This document shows positions 8,275 to 16,987 of a DNA stretch of 64,000 nt, piece after piece (positions within the stretch are counted from its first letter, which is position 1; every line of letters begins with the position of its first letter). Under the pieces are notes generated by a model. The model saw only the letters and a list, made by a program, of their open reading frames with translations. It did not search any database and was not told where the DNA came from. Position numbers and translations under genes: made by a program. This DNA comes from an uncultured Anaerolineae bacterium (GTDB taxonomy: Bacteria > Chloroflexota > Anaerolineae > Promineifilales > Promineifilaceae). The stretch covers positions 248,001 to 312,000 of the forward strand of contig CAJQMR010000005.1 in assembly GCA_905479495.1 (NCBI GenBank), written 5' to 3'.

Positions 8275-11229
8275 ATGACCCCTCCCACACTAATTGCCGA
8301 CGCGCCTACAACCAAAAATGGCAGCCACAAGGGCGAACTCAACGGCGATGTTCACATGAGTAACCGCGATTTATTGTTTCCTACCGATCGTTTTGTTGAT
8401 CGGCACATTGGGCCACGGGATGAAGACATTGCCCACATGCTTCATGTCCTGGGGGTTGATTCCCTGGCAAAACTGATCAAGCAAACCATTCCCGCCCAAA
8501 TTCAACTACCAGGCAAGCTAAAGTTAGACTCCCCACGCAGCGAATCCGAGATTTTGGCTGAGCTGCGTTCCATTGCTGCCCAAAATAAAATCTACCGCAG
8601 CTTCATCGGCATGGGGTACAGCGATACCCTCACCCCGCCCGTGGTGCTGCGCAACATCTTTGAAAATCCCGGCTGGTATACGCAATATACGCCCTACCAG
8701 GCAGAAATTGCCCAGGGACGGCTGGAAGCGCTGCTCAACTTCCAAACCATGATTATGGACCTGACCGGCATGGAAATTGCCAACGCCTCCATGCTGGACG
8801 AAGGTACGGCCGCTGCTGAAGCGATGACTCTCGCTTTGCGTCATCGACCCCGCCGTTCCACCGCCAACACCTTCTTCGTCTCCGAACTGTGCCATCCGCA
8901 AACGATTGCTATTGTTCAAACCCGGGCGGAACCGCTGGGCATCAACGTGGTGGTTGGCGATCATGCCAGTTACGATTTTGACGACTGCTTTGGTGCGCTG
9001 CTGCAATATCCGGCCACGACCGGCGATGTATTTGACTACGAACCATTCGTCAAAACCGCGCACGAAAACGAGGCGCTTGTCGTGGTTGCCGCTGATCTGC
9101 TGGCCCTGGTGCTGCTGCGTGCTCCTGGCGAATTTGGCGCTGATGTGGTGGTCGGTAACAGCCAGCGTTTTGGTGTGCCGCTGGGCTATGGTGGTCCACA
9201 TGCCGCTTACATGGCCACCCGTGAACAATACAAGCGGCAAATGCCGGGCCGACTGGTGGGCGTTTCGATTGATGCCCAAGGTAACCCAGCAATGCGGCTG
9301 GCGATGCAAACTCGCGAACAGCACATTCGTCGTGAGAAGGCGACGAGCAATATTTGTACGGCGCAGGTGCTGCTGGCCATCATGGCTTCTATGTATGCTG
9401 TGTATCATGGGCCAACTGGCTTGCGTAAAATTGCGCGACGGGTGCAGCTACTAACGGCCGTTCTCCACAAAGGCCTCTCACAATTAGGCTACACCATCAA
9501 TGAGCACCCCATCTTCGACACGATTACCGTCTCCGGTGGCCCCAAAACGCAGGACGAGATTCAGGAAGCGGCGTTGGTGAAAGAAATTAACCTGCGTTAC
9601 TTTGAGGACGGCCGTACCGGTATCTCTCTCGACGAAATTACCGAAACGTACGAGCTTGAGCACCTGTTGACCATCTTTGGGGCCAACCCTGGCCAGTTTG
9701 ACGTGTACGCCATGGCTGATGATGCCAATCTGGCTTACCCAGAAACCCACGCGCGCACCAGCGACTTCCTCACCCATCCCGTCTTCAACAGTTTCCATTC
9801 TGAAACGGAGATGATGCGCTACATCAACCGGCTGGAGGCCCGCGATCTATCCTTGACCCATTCCATGATTCCGCTGGGGTCTTGCACCATGAAGCTGAAC
9901 GCTACGGCCGAAATGCTGCCCGTGATGTGGCCCAAATTCGGCACGCTGCATCCCTTCGTGCCGCAAGATCAGGCGGCTGGATACAAAATGTTGTTCCGTC
10001 GCTTAGAGCGATGGCTGGCCGAAATCACCGGCTTTGCTGCCATTTCCCTCCAGCCTAATTCTGGGGCGCAGGGTGAATACACCGGCATGTTGGTCATTCG
10101 CGCTTACCATTTGTCGCGCGGCGATGCCCAGCGGACGGTTTGCCTTATTCCCAGTTCGGCACATGGCACCAATCCAGCCAGCGCTGTGATGGCGGGTATG
10201 GACGTGGTGGTGGTGCAGTGCGACGACAACGGCAACATTGACGTGGACGATTTGCGAGCCAAGGCAGAAAAGCACAGCGAAAATCTGGCCGCAGTCATGA
10301 TCACTTATCCCTCCACCCACGGCGTTTTCGAGGCAGAAATTGAGGAAATGTGCCAGATCGTTCACGAAAATGGTGGGCAGGTGTACATGGACGGGGCCAA
10401 CATGAATGCCCAGGTTGGCCTCACCAGCCCCGGCAAAATCGGGGCAGATGTGTGCCATTTGAATCTGCACAAAACGTTTACCATTCCGCACGGTGGTGGC
10501 GGCCCTGGCATGGGGCCGATTGGTGTGGCGGCTCATCTGGAACCGTTCCTGCCGGGGCATCCCGTGGTGGAAGGTGTCGGTGGTGTCCAGGCGATTGGTC
10601 CGGTATCGGCCGCGCCTTGGGGCAGCGCCAGCATTTTGCCCATCCCGTACGCCTACATTGCCATGATGGGGGATGATGGGCTGAAAAAGGCCACTGAGGT
10701 GGCAATTTTGAATGCCAACTATATTGCGCAGCGACTGGACCCGCATTTCCCGGTTTTGTACAAGGGTAAAAACGGCCGTGTGGCCCACGAATGCATCATT
10801 GATTTACGGCCGCTTAAGGAGTTTGTGGCCGTAGACGATGTGGCTAAGCGGCTGATGGATTACGGCTTCCATGCCCCGACCATGTCTTTCCCTGTCCCCG
10901 GCACGTTGATGATTGAGCCAACAGAAAGTGAGTCTCTGGTTGAACTGGACCGCTTCTGCGACGCTATGATTCAGATTCGTCAGGAGATTGCCGAAATTGA
11001 GGCAGGCAAGGTTGCCCATGAAGACAGTGTTTTGGCCCACGCGCCGCACACCGCGTCGATGATTGCGAGTGAGGTTTGGGAACGGCCGTATTCAAGGGAA
11101 ACGGCCGCATTCCCCACCGAATGGGTACGTAACAGCAAGTTCTGGCCCGCCGTGGCCCGCATCGACAACGTCTACGGCGACCGCAATTTGGTCTGTGCCT
11201 GCCTTCCCATCGAAGCATACGAGAGCTAA
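8275..11229 (+). CDS. gcvP: Glycine dehydrogenase (decarboxylating), P protein
   Basis: Pyridoxal-phosphate enzyme that decarboxylates glycine and loads the aminomethyl group onto the GcvH lipoate. It is a single chain of 984 residues with both halves fused, not the split GcvPA/GcvPB form. The PLP lysine is about residue 733 in [16 protein letters not shown]. The glycine-rich loop follows. The first ~40 residues extend beyond the conserved start ([16 protein letters not shown]) and are Asn/Gly/Lys rich. The ATG at 8275 is preferred over 8269 because GGAG at 8264-8267 is then seven bases away. An internal ATG at 8356 has no ribosome site. Its last 132 bases recur downstream at 11989-12120. Confidence 0.96.
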   Translation: MTPPTLIADAPTTKNGSHKGELNGDVHMSNRDLLFPTDRFVDRHIGPRDEDIAHMLHVLGVDSLAKLIKQTIPAQIQLPGKLKLDSPRSESEILAELRSIAAQNKIYRSFIGMGYSDTLTPPVVLRNIFENPGWYTQYTPYQAEIAQGRLEALLNFQTMIMDLTGMEIANASMLDEGTAAAEAMTLALRHRPRRSTANTFFVSELCHPQTIAIVQTRAEPLGINVVVGDHASYDFDDCFGALLQYPATTGDVFDYEPFVKTAHENEALVVVAADLLALVLLRAPGEFGADVVVGNSQRFGVPLGYGGPHAAYMATREQYKRQMPGRLVGVSIDAQGNPAMRLAMQTREQHIRREKATSNICTAQVLLAIMASMYAVYHGPTGLRKIARRVQLLTAVLHKGLSQLGYTINEHPIFDTITVSGGPKTQDEIQEAALVKEINLRYFEDGRTGISLDEITETYELEHLLTIFGANPGQFDVYAMADDANLAYPETHARTSDFLTHPVFNSFHSETEMMRYINRLEARDLSLTHSMIPLGSCTMKLNATAEMLPVMWPKFGTLHPFVPQDQAAGYKMLFRRLERWLAEITGFAAISLQPNSGAQGEYTGMLVIRAYHLSRGDAQRTVCLIPSSAHGTNPASAVMAGMDVVVVQCDDNGNIDVDDLRAKAEKHSENLAAVMITYPSTHGVFEAEIEEMCQIVHENGGQVYMDGANMNAQVGLTSPGKIGADVCHLNLHKTFTIPHGGGGPGMGPIGVAAHLEPFLPGHPVVEGVGGVQAIGPVSAAPWGSASILPIPYAYIAMMGDDGLKKATEVAILNANYIAQRLDPHFPVLYKGKNGRVAHECIIDLRPLKEFVAVDDVAKRLMDYGFHAPTMSFPVPGTLMIEPTESESLVELDRFCDAMIQIRQEIAEIEAGKVAHEDSVLAHAPHTASMIASEVWERPYSRETAAFPTEWVRNSKFWPAVARIDNVYGDRNLVCACLPIEAYES

Positions 11230-11233
11230 CGTT

Positions 11234-11266
11234 AGATTGGTCCAATCTCGCAGATTGGACCAATCT
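11234..11266. repeat. AGATTGG-CCAATCT double palindrome after gcvP
   Basis: AGATTGGTCCAATCT at 11234-11248 and its exact reverse complement at 11252-11266 make a perfect 15-bp stem with a three-base loop, just after the gcvP stop. Each arm is itself nearly palindromic. Related elements occur at 12126-12140 and 60242-60300. Confidence 0.8.
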
Positions 11267-11391
11267 TAACAGAGCTTACGCCGAAACTGCCGAATGTGAT
11301 TTTTGTCACATGACGCGGTTGTTTGTTAAATTTATAATAAAAAGTGATCGCTGCACATTTTGTAGCGGCTGAAACATAGTTTCGTTCAAGG

Positions 11392-11425
11392 CAGCAGCCG
11401 AAGAAATTCTGGCTGCTGTTTTTTT
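11392..11425 (+). terminator. Rho-independent terminator downstream of gcvP
   Basis: CAGCAGCC (11392-11399) pairs with GGCTGCTG (11411-11418) and is followed by seven T residues. It separates gcvP from the next small gene. Confidence 0.9.
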
Positions 11426-11455
11426 ATGGGTGCCTACAACAAATGGAGGTGTATG

Positions 11456-11938
11456 ATGACTAGCATCCAGCCGGTTCTGGAGCGACAGGGAAAGCACAAC
11501 TATTTGCCGGTTGTGGTTGGCATCTTGTTACTGTTTGTTGCTGTTGGGATCGGGTATCTGGTCGTGACGTCAGCCACGACGACGAAAGTGGATCTGCGTA
11601 ACCCGCTTGCCGTCAATCCAGAATTGAAATCGGTGGCTCTGTATGAGGACATTATGTCTGCAAGTAGCCAGGCCGAAAATCCAGAATTGCTTAGCTTCCA
11701 GCGTTACGTAGCGCTGCAAAGTGAGAAAGCAGAAAGGAATGTCTTTGCTGAGAATTCGGAGGTAACGACCGTACAACCTCACATCGCGGCTGACCCACAA
11801 TTTGCTGAAGATTGGCTGCTGTGGATGAATCCAGAGTTAATGGCCTTTCAACATTACCTTGCCGTCAGAAGTGAGCCGCGCAATGAACTGGCCGTCAATC
11901 CTGAATTGTCGTGCTATTACCGCTACATCAACAGATAG
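11456..11938 (+). CDS. Small membrane-anchored protein with NPEL repeats, unknown function
   Basis: A 160-residue protein that I do not recognise. Residues 16-40 form one strong transmembrane helix with a charged N-terminus, so the rest is probably outside the cell. That part repeats an NPEL unit four times: [47 protein letters not shown] and [15 protein letters not shown]. Units two and three share the form NPELxxFQxYxAxxSE. The ATG at 11456 is favoured because GGAGG (11445-11449) is six bases upstream. ATGs at 11426 and 11453 fit worse. It lies between gcvP and a truncated second gcvP 3' end, behind the gcvP terminator. Confidence 0.65.
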   Translation: MTSIQPVLERQGKHNYLPVVVGILLLFVAVGIGYLVVTSATTTKVDLRNPLAVNPELKSVALYEDIMSASSQAENPELLSFQRYVALQSEKAERNVFAENSEVTTVQPHIAADPQFAEDWLLWMNPELMAFQHYLAVRSEPRNELAVNPELSCYYRYINR

Positions 11939-11988
11939 CCGCAGTGGATTGGGCTGTGTATGGTTTTTCTGGTTGTGAGCGAGGGTTA

Positions 11989-12120
11989 GAAACGGCCGCT
12001 TTCCCCACCGAATGGGTACGTAACAGCAAATTCTGGCCCGCCGTCGCCCGCATCGATAACGTCTACGGCGACTGCAACCTGGTCTGCACCGGCCTCCCCA
12101 TCGAAGCCTACGAGAGCTAA
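11989..12120 (+). pseudogene. Duplicated 3' end of gcvP
   Basis: These 132 bases align without gaps to the last 132 bases of gcvP (11098-11229), with 12 differences by eye (about 91% identity), and end in the same stop codon. Nine differences are silent and three change residues (R to C, A to T, C to G). The similarity continues past the stop into an AGATTGGACCAATCT palindrome. The frame stays open, but the fragment encodes only the C-terminal 43 residues of P protein and has no start of its own. Confidence 0.9.
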
Positions 12121-12145
12121 ACGGTAGATTGGACCAATCTTCTTC

Positions 12146-12175
12146 AGGCCAGCTCGCACGAGTTGGCCTTTTTTC
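12146..12175 (+). terminator. Rho-independent terminator
   Basis: AGGCCAGCTCG pairs with CGAGTTGGCCT with one wobble, followed by six T residues, after the gcvP fragment. It also marks the boundary with the convergent lipoprotein gene. Confidence 0.85.
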
Positions 12176-13504
12176 TTACTCTTCTGCCAGCCACTGCAGG
12201 TAACTTCCCAAGAAAACAGCGCCGGAAACGATTGGTTGTGGCTCGTCGCTGCTGTTGAGGTCCAAGGTGTAAATATCGCTATCCTTGGGCCAGCCGCTTG
12301 TTTTGTAGCTCAGCAGCAGCGTGTTCTTATCGGTGGACCAGGCCAACAGCGAATAATTTTCAGGCAGCACCTGCTCCCAAACTGTTTCCCCACTGACTGC
12401 ATTAACGATGGTCAACGTCCAGTTCCCAGCATACGTATCTGTTGTATGACAGGCAGAGACAAAAGCGAGGTTGCTGCTATCTGGCGACCAGGCATTTTGC
12501 CGGATGCGAATGCCGTCAGGGCAGGCAGTGGGATCGGTAATCTGGTGCAGCAGCGCGGCTGTGGCGTTCAGCAATTGCCCATCATGCGTGTAAAAGAAAC
12601 GGCCGTCCGGTGAAGCGCTCCAAACCCGGTTAGGGAAGCCAATCGTTTGGGCATCTTCCAGCACAGTGCGGGCCGAACCACCTTCAGGCAAATTATAGAT
12701 GAGCAGCGCGTCTCCATCGGACAGCCAGGTAAAAATGGAACCCAGCGCGATTTCAGGCGATCCTTGGTACGCCTCGGCGCGGAAGGCGTTGCCAGTTTCA
12801 GGGTTGATAAGCCAAATTTCGCCACGCCCCGTGTCGTCTGTGGCATCATCTTGAGCCACGGCAATAAAACGGCCGTCCGGCGACCATTCCGCCCCCAAAA
12901 GGTCGCTATCGTTTTGCCACAGGCAAGTTTCGCTGGCCGTTGCCAGGTGAAAAAGGCAAAGTTGGTCTTCATCCTTGATGTAGGCGAACTGCTGGCTGTC
13001 TGGTGACCACGAGGGCGAGTAGAAAAAGTCAGTGGTTTCTTCAGCCAGCAGTGTGCGATCTGGCACACGCAGCAGTTGCCAGGCATGGTAGACATCGTAT
13101 TGGAGCAGGAAACGGCCGTTTGGCGAGACGCTGGGCGTATTAAAGTCGAGCAAGCTTTGCGCCACCATGTCGGGCATCACATGACCGCTGTCGGGCTGCT
13201 GGGTTAGCTGGTCTGGTAGGTTGCCATCGAGACCGATGCGGTAATAGTGGCCGTCGGCGGCATTGTAGTAGAGGATGGGTTTGTTGTTTTGTGGATCAAC
13301 TGCTGGTGGTGGGACGGCCGTTTCGGTTGGGCGTGGTCTGTTTGTTGGTATGAGGGTGGGAACGGCCGTTGCTTGTTGTTCAACAATGGGGCTGATGACG
13401 CTCGCTTGGGGTCTTGGTTGTGGTGACGTGTCGAGCGTTTCTGGCGCGGTGCAGGCGGCAAGCAGGAACAACATGGTGCTGAGTTGGAACAGGATCGTCT
13501 TCAT
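12176..13504 (-). CDS. PD40/TolB-like beta-propeller lipoprotein
   Basis: A secreted lipoprotein of 442 residues. The signal peptide ends in the lipobox LLAAC with Cys18. A Thr/Pro-rich, probably extended linker follows to about residue 75. The rest is a beta-propeller of PD40-type repeats, visible as repeated SPNGRF, WSPDS and WSPDGRF motifs. Such propellers bind proteins or glycans at the cell surface; no catalytic motif is seen. The start is set at 13504 (MKTILF) because GGAGG lies five bases upstream. The upstream ATG at 13519 has no such site. The gene is convergent with the gcvP region and appears monocistronic. Confidence 0.85.
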   Translation of the reverse strand: MKTILFQLSTMLFLLAACTAPETLDTSPQPRPQASVISPIVEQQATAVPTLIPTNRPRPTETAVPPPAVDPQNNKPILYYNAADGHYYRIGLDGNLPDQLTQQPDSGHVMPDMVAQSLLDFNTPSVSPNGRFLLQYDVYHAWQLLRVPDRTLLAEETTDFFYSPSWSPDSQQFAYIKDEDQLCLFHLATASETCLWQNDSDLLGAEWSPDGRFIAVAQDDATDDTGRGEIWLINPETGNAFRAEAYQGSPEIALGSIFTWLSDGDALLIYNLPEGGSARTVLEDAQTIGFPNRVWSASPDGRFFYTHDGQLLNATAALLHQITDPTACPDGIRIRQNAWSPDSSNLAFVSACHTTDTYAGNWTLTIVNAVSGETVWEQVLPENYSLLAWSTDKNTLLLSYKTSGWPKDSDIYTLDLNSSDEPQPIVSGAVFLGSYLQWLAEE

Positions 13505-13757
13505 CAAAACCTCCGGCAAACGATGGGTTAGCCGAAAGTATGGCAGGCGCTTTCAATCTTGTCTTGGCGGGAGAGTGACGATTGGTTAACGGATTGGCTA
13601 TGGGGGAAACGGCCGTGTTTTCACCGAGTGGGTACGCAGCAACGTGTTTAGGCACAATATTGCTCTTATGAAAATGTTTGCGATTGGCCTCGGGTTAATA
13701 AATGATTGTGTTAGAAATCAAATAAACAATTCGAGTGGTGGAAGAAGCGTAAATGGT

Positions 13758-14750
13758 TTAATCAGACTGTTTAGGCCAGGAAACTTTTGGCCTTCTTTGT
13801 TTCCCAAGCTTTACAAGTTCAAGAATTTGATTTCTACGTTCAAGGAAATTCACTAGTTCTCTAGCCTTGTTAGCTTTTCCATTGTCAGGCAAGCTGTCGT
13901 AATCTACACCTAAATCGGCAGCCAATGTTCGCAGTTCCCCTTCATCGAAGCGTTCTATCAAAATATTGCGAAGCTTTGTAAGGTAGGCTTGTCTTGTATC
14001 TGATGTTATGGATATCTGATCAATGCTGATAGCTGAAGCCACTTCTTTTGCAATCGGCTGCCAACGCAAAATATAAATCAAACCGATCATTGGATAATCT
14101 ATATCTAGCCTTAAGATAAATCTATCCCCCTTGGGAGAAAGAGTTAGCACTGGGCCAAATCTTTGAGATTCTTCATAGTGCTCCGTTGAGGAAGGAAATC
14201 CAGAAGTGCTAGCATAGCGAACTTCCGAACTGAAAATTTCTGGTTTAGTATATTGAGGGAATTCGACTTGAAGCGATACTTTCCTTGTTGGTCTATTGAT
14301 ATTCCACCCACAATAATCATATTTTGATTGTCTTTGAGAGAGAGCTTCCGCAGATAGGTTGATTGCATAGAGCCCTGCTGGCAGTTCTTCAACCATTGCA
14401 TATCTCATTTTTTCCTCTCGTTTTAGCGGCGGAGAAATAGAGATCATGGCTGAGCCTCTACCTAATTCCCTTTTTACGTCACTTAAAGCCACATTCCAGC
14501 CTGGAGATAAGGAATCAACTGACTTGAAATTAATTTTTCTATCTTTGTTACTCTCTGGGATGAGCAAATATGTATCTAAACTTTCAATTTTAGAAAATGC
14601 CTCAATTTCAATTACCCTTTGAAGTAGTGCCGAACCATCTTCATTAATTGTCCATTTGATTTCTAATGCATCATAGCCTATCCCATATCTTGATGCGAAA
14701 TATGTATATGCTTGTATTGCATCTGATAGTTTTAATTCTTTCTGGTCCAT
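13758..14750 (-). CDS. Protein with C-terminal effector-associated (death-like) domain
   Basis: A 330-residue protein whose first ~250 residues I do not recognise; they look beta-rich. The last ~70 (about 256-322) match the pattern of the bacterial effector-associated domain 1 / death-like family. They run LRNILIERFDEGELRTL, LGVDYDSLP, KARELVNFLERR and a closing RRP. In known systems such domains join sensors to effectors (proteases, TIR, STAND ATPases) by like-with-like contacts in defence or cell-suicide systems. The family call is from memory of the pattern. No effector gene is adjacent. The gene is clearly A+T richer than its neighbours, lacks ACGGCCGT and has many AT-ending codons, which suggests horizontal acquisition. 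Confidence 0.7.
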   Translation of the reverse strand: MDQKELKLSDAIQAYTYFASRYGIGYDALEIKWTINEDGSALLQRVIEIEAFSKIESLDTYLLIPESNKDRKINFKSVDSLSPGWNVALSDVKRELGRGSAMISISPPLKREEKMRYAMVEELPAGLYAINLSAEALSQRQSKYDYCGWNINRPTRKVSLQVEFPQYTKPEIFSSEVRYASTSGFPSSTEHYEESQRFGPVLTLSPKGDRFILRLDIDYPMIGLIYILRWQPIAKEVASAISIDQISITSDTRQAYLTKLRNILIERFDEGELRTLAADLGVDYDSLPDNGKANKARELVNFLERRNQILELVKLGKQRRPKVSWPKQSD

Positions 14751-14930
14751 AAGTATTTACTATGTCTTAAAGCTGGCTAATTTCAGGCTGTTTGAAGGAC
14801 AAGGAAAAGCACAAATCACTCTGAAAAATCCAGCATATATCTGGTTGACTGGTCGAAAAAAATAAATATCTGGAAAAGTTACTATTATTCAAGACAGAGA
14901 CTTGATTTAATAAGTCTATAATAAAACTAT

Positions 14931-14968
14931 GGATTAAAAAAGGGCGGAAGATTTCACCTCCGCCCTTT
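14931..14968 (-). terminator. Rho-independent terminator after the 36-residue peptide gene
   Basis: AAAGGGCGGA (14939-14948) and TCCGCCCTTT (14959-14968) form a perfect 10-bp stem. On the minus strand it is followed by a T-run, 30 bases past the stop of the micro-ORF at 14998-15108. Confidence 0.85.
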
Positions 14969-14997
14969 CTGAGTATGGATACTATACAAAAAGGCAA

Positions 14998-15108
14998 TTA
15001 CCCTCCCGCAATAGAACCATCCGCAAGTGCTGGCAATACAATGCTTAGTGTTATCAAAATAGTAATCATAATAGAAAACACAAGCTGTTTATTAACGCGA
15101 CCTTTCAT
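14998..15108 (-). CDS. 36-residue exported micropeptide ending in DGSIAGG
   Basis: A short ORF of 36 codons. It begins MKGRVNKQ, continues with a hydrophobic stretch of about 17 residues, then PALA and DGSIAGG. This is the plan of a signal peptide: positive start, hydrophobic core and an AxA-type cleavage site. Cleavage after ALA would release the heptapeptide DGSIAGG. GGAGG lies seven bases before the ATG and a strong terminator follows the stop, so it looks like a real, separately expressed gene. The tail also occurs, shortened, in the micro-ORF immediately upstream. I know no characterised homologue. It could be a signalling peptide, a toxin of a type I system or a small membrane protein. 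Confidence 0.6.
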   Translation of the reverse strand: MKGRVNKQLVFSIMITILITLSIVLPALADGSIAGG

Positions 15109-15111
15109 ACT

Positions 15112-15138
15112 TTAACCTCCAATAGAACCATCTTTCAT
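15112..15138 (-). CDS. Eight-codon micro-ORF (MKDGSIGG), leader peptide or relic
   Basis: ATG to stop spans eight sense codons reading MKDGSIGG, almost the same as the DGSIAGG tail of the peptide gene that follows four bases later. Its end provides the GGAGG ribosome site for that gene, so translation of the two would be coupled. It may be a regulatory leader, or the left-over tail of a duplicated peptide gene. The shared DNA is AATAGAACCATC. Confidence 0.35.
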   Translation of the reverse strand: MKDGSIGG

Positions 15139-15595
15139 ACGTTTAAACCCCTTAGGTACAGATTTTATTAACTTCACAAAAATCTTTCCCAACAACAAAC
15201 TGAACACATTGTTTAACAGAAATAAAGATACCCTATCTTGTATAATGAAACAATATATACAAAATAGGATCATACTCACGGAAACTTCAATTTCCTATAA
15301 GAGACATACAAAAACAGGCTTAAAAGCCTATTTTGATTGAAAAACGAGTGAATCTTGATATGCGAGAGAAACATATGAAAATTTAAGTCAGAAAGATTAT
15401 GTTAAGAATGAGAAACGGACTCACAAAGACTAAAAAATTTGATTCTTCATGTCAAGCCTTAATTTGTAACTTGTGACTCTGGCGCTTAAATTTGCAATGT
15501 TTTACAAGAGAAAGCATAGATTCGCAATGTTTAGATCTAGTAAGTTGAATAATCACTCAAAGAATAATAAAAGATAAGATACCTATTTGTCAAAA
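15139..15595. other. A+T-rich gene-free stretch
   Basis: No gene is seen in these 457 bp. The composition is markedly A+T rich. TATAAT-like words occur near 15241 on the plus strand, and AGGCTT/AAGCCT makes a short hairpin near 15316-15329. The minus-strand promoter of the micropeptide unit should lie in the part near 15180-15280, but I could not settle on a convincing -35/-10 pair. Confidence 0.4.
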
Positions 15596-16870
15596 TTATT
15601 GAATTTGTACCAGATGGTACTTTTTACGGCCTTTGCGTAGGATGACAAATTGGCCGTCGATGCTTTGGTTGAGCGTGACGGTTTGCCCGGCATCGGTGAT
15701 GCGCTGGTTGTTGAGGTAGAGGCCTCCGCCCTGGATGGAGCGGCGGGCGTCGCCTTTGGAGGAGGCCAGGCCGGTGTCTACCAATAGATCGACTACGGGC
15801 AGGCCGTCTCCTTCCAGCGCGGTTTTGGCCAGTTCGCTAGAAGGCACGTCGGCGAAGATGTCGCGGATGTCGGTGGCTTCCAGGCCGTCTAAGTCGCCGC
15901 CAAACAGTACGTCGGCGGCTTTTTCGGCTTTGGTTACGGCCGTTTCCCCATGAATCATCCGCGTTACTTCTTGCGCCAGACGGCGCTGCGCCTCCCGTCT
16001 CTCTGGGGCGTCGAACAGCTTGTCTTCATATTCAGCAATCTGCTGCTGGTCCAGCCAGGTGAAGTAGCGCAGGTAGTTCAGCACATCGCCATCATCGCTG
16101 TTGAGCCAGAACTGGTAGAACCGGTACGGTGAGGTACGGTCCGCTGCCAGCCAGGCGTTGGTGCCCGCTGACGTCTTGCCAAATTTACTGCCGTCGGCCT
16201 GGGTGATGAGCGGGAAGACAAGCGCATGCGCTTTTTCGCCCTTGGCCCGGCGAATCAGCTCTACGCCCGCCAAAATGTTGCCCCACTGGTCGCTGCCACC
16301 CATTTGCAGGACACAATTTTCATGCTCAAACAAATGCATAAAGTCGTATGCTTGCAGCAGCATGTAGCTAAATTCGGTGTAGGAGATGCCGTCCTCGCGG
16401 GAGATGCGGGATTTGACTGAATCTTTGGCCATCATGTAGTTCACCGTGAAATGTTTGCCCACATCACGCAAAAATTCCATCATGCTGAGCTTACTGAGCC
16501 AGGTGGCGTTGTTGACGATGCGGGCTGGATTGCTTTTCACCTCAAAGTCCAGAATGCCAGAGAGCTGCTGCTGGATGCGTTCCAGGTTGGCCTGTACTTC
16601 ATCCAGGGTAAGGAGATTGCGTTCAGAGGAACGGCCGCTTGGATCGCCAATCATGCCCGTGCCCCCACCCGCTAAGGCGATGGGTGTGTGGCCGTAGCGC
16701 TGCATCCGGGCCATGGCCATCATTGGTACCAGGTGGCCAATGTGCAGGCTGTCGCCCGTCGGGTCGAAGCCGTTGTACAGGGTCACTTTCTCTTTGGCCA
16801 GTAGATCGGGCACGTTTTCGGTGTGGTCGTAGACAAATCCACGCCAGCGGAGTTCTTCAATTGCATTCAT
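15596..16870 (-). CDS. tyrS: Tyrosyl-tRNA synthetase
   Basis: Charges tRNA-Tyr with tyrosine. At 424 residues it is normal for the bacterial TyrRS1 type. The class I signature HIGH is at 43-46 and the KMSKS-equivalent KFGKT at 229-233. The tyrosine pocket shows [10 protein letters not shown] and [10 protein letters not shown]. The C-terminal S4 RNA-binding domain covers about 355-420. AGGAG is placed eight bases before the ATG at 16870. The leader contains an intrinsic terminator at 16955-16987, which suggests attenuation, but I could not find the conserved T-box sequence. The gene is not in an obvious operon. Confidence 0.97.
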   Translation of the reverse strand: MNAIEELRWRGFVYDHTENVPDLLAKEKVTLYNGFDPTGDSLHIGHLVPMMAMARMQRYGHTPIALAGGGTGMIGDPSGRSSERNLLTLDEVQANLERIQQQLSGILDFEVKSNPARIVNNATWLSKLSMMEFLRDVGKHFTVNYMMAKDSVKSRISREDGISYTEFSYMLLQAYDFMHLFEHENCVLQMGGSDQWGNILAGVELIRRAKGEKAHALVFPLITQADGSKFGKTSAGTNAWLAADRTSPYRFYQFWLNSDDGDVLNYLRYFTWLDQQQIAEYEDKLFDAPERREAQRRLAQEVTRMIHGETAVTKAEKAADVLFGGDLDGLEATDIRDIFADVPSSELAKTALEGDGLPVVDLLVDTGLASSKGDARRSIQGGGLYLNNQRITDAGQTVTLNQSIDGQFVILRKGRKKYHLVQIQ

Positions 16871-16884
16871 AAGGCCATCTCCTA

Positions 16885-16955
16885 CTTAAAAAATCCGCAG
16901 ATTTCGCAGGTTACACAGATTTTCTCTAAATTGCTCTGTGTACTCTGTGGCAAAA
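16885..16955. repeat. Intergenic CACAGAG/CGCAGAT-type repeat copy
   Basis: CCGCAGATTTCGCAGG, ACACAGATTTTCTCT and CTCTGTGTACTCTGTGGCAAAA stand in series as a large imperfect inverted repeat between tyrS and its leader terminator. Confidence 0.6.
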
Positions 16956-16987
16956 ATAAAAAAAGACGCGGGGATTAGCCGCGTCTT
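16955..16987 (-). terminator. Intrinsic terminator upstream of tyrS
   Basis: AAGACGCGG (16963-16971) pairs with CCGCGTCTT (16979-16987). On the minus strand it is followed by a long T-rich run. It lies about 85 bp before the tyrS start and about 250 bp after the threonine synthase stop, so it is either a leader attenuator or the end of a short RNA. Confidence 0.8.

Noticed and set aside
8524..9408. Long minus-strand ORF inside gcvP (also 10003-10788)
   Set aside because: A shadow of the gcvP coding strand; His/Gln/Arg-rich with no domain.
13644..13856. Plus-strand ORF of 70 codons at the island edge
   Set aside because: It overlaps the end of the effector-associated-domain gene in antisense and has no ribosome site or family signal.
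14767..14997. Minus-strand ORF of 76 codons next to the micropeptide
   Set aside because: It overlaps the terminator of the micropeptide unit and shows no ribosome site.
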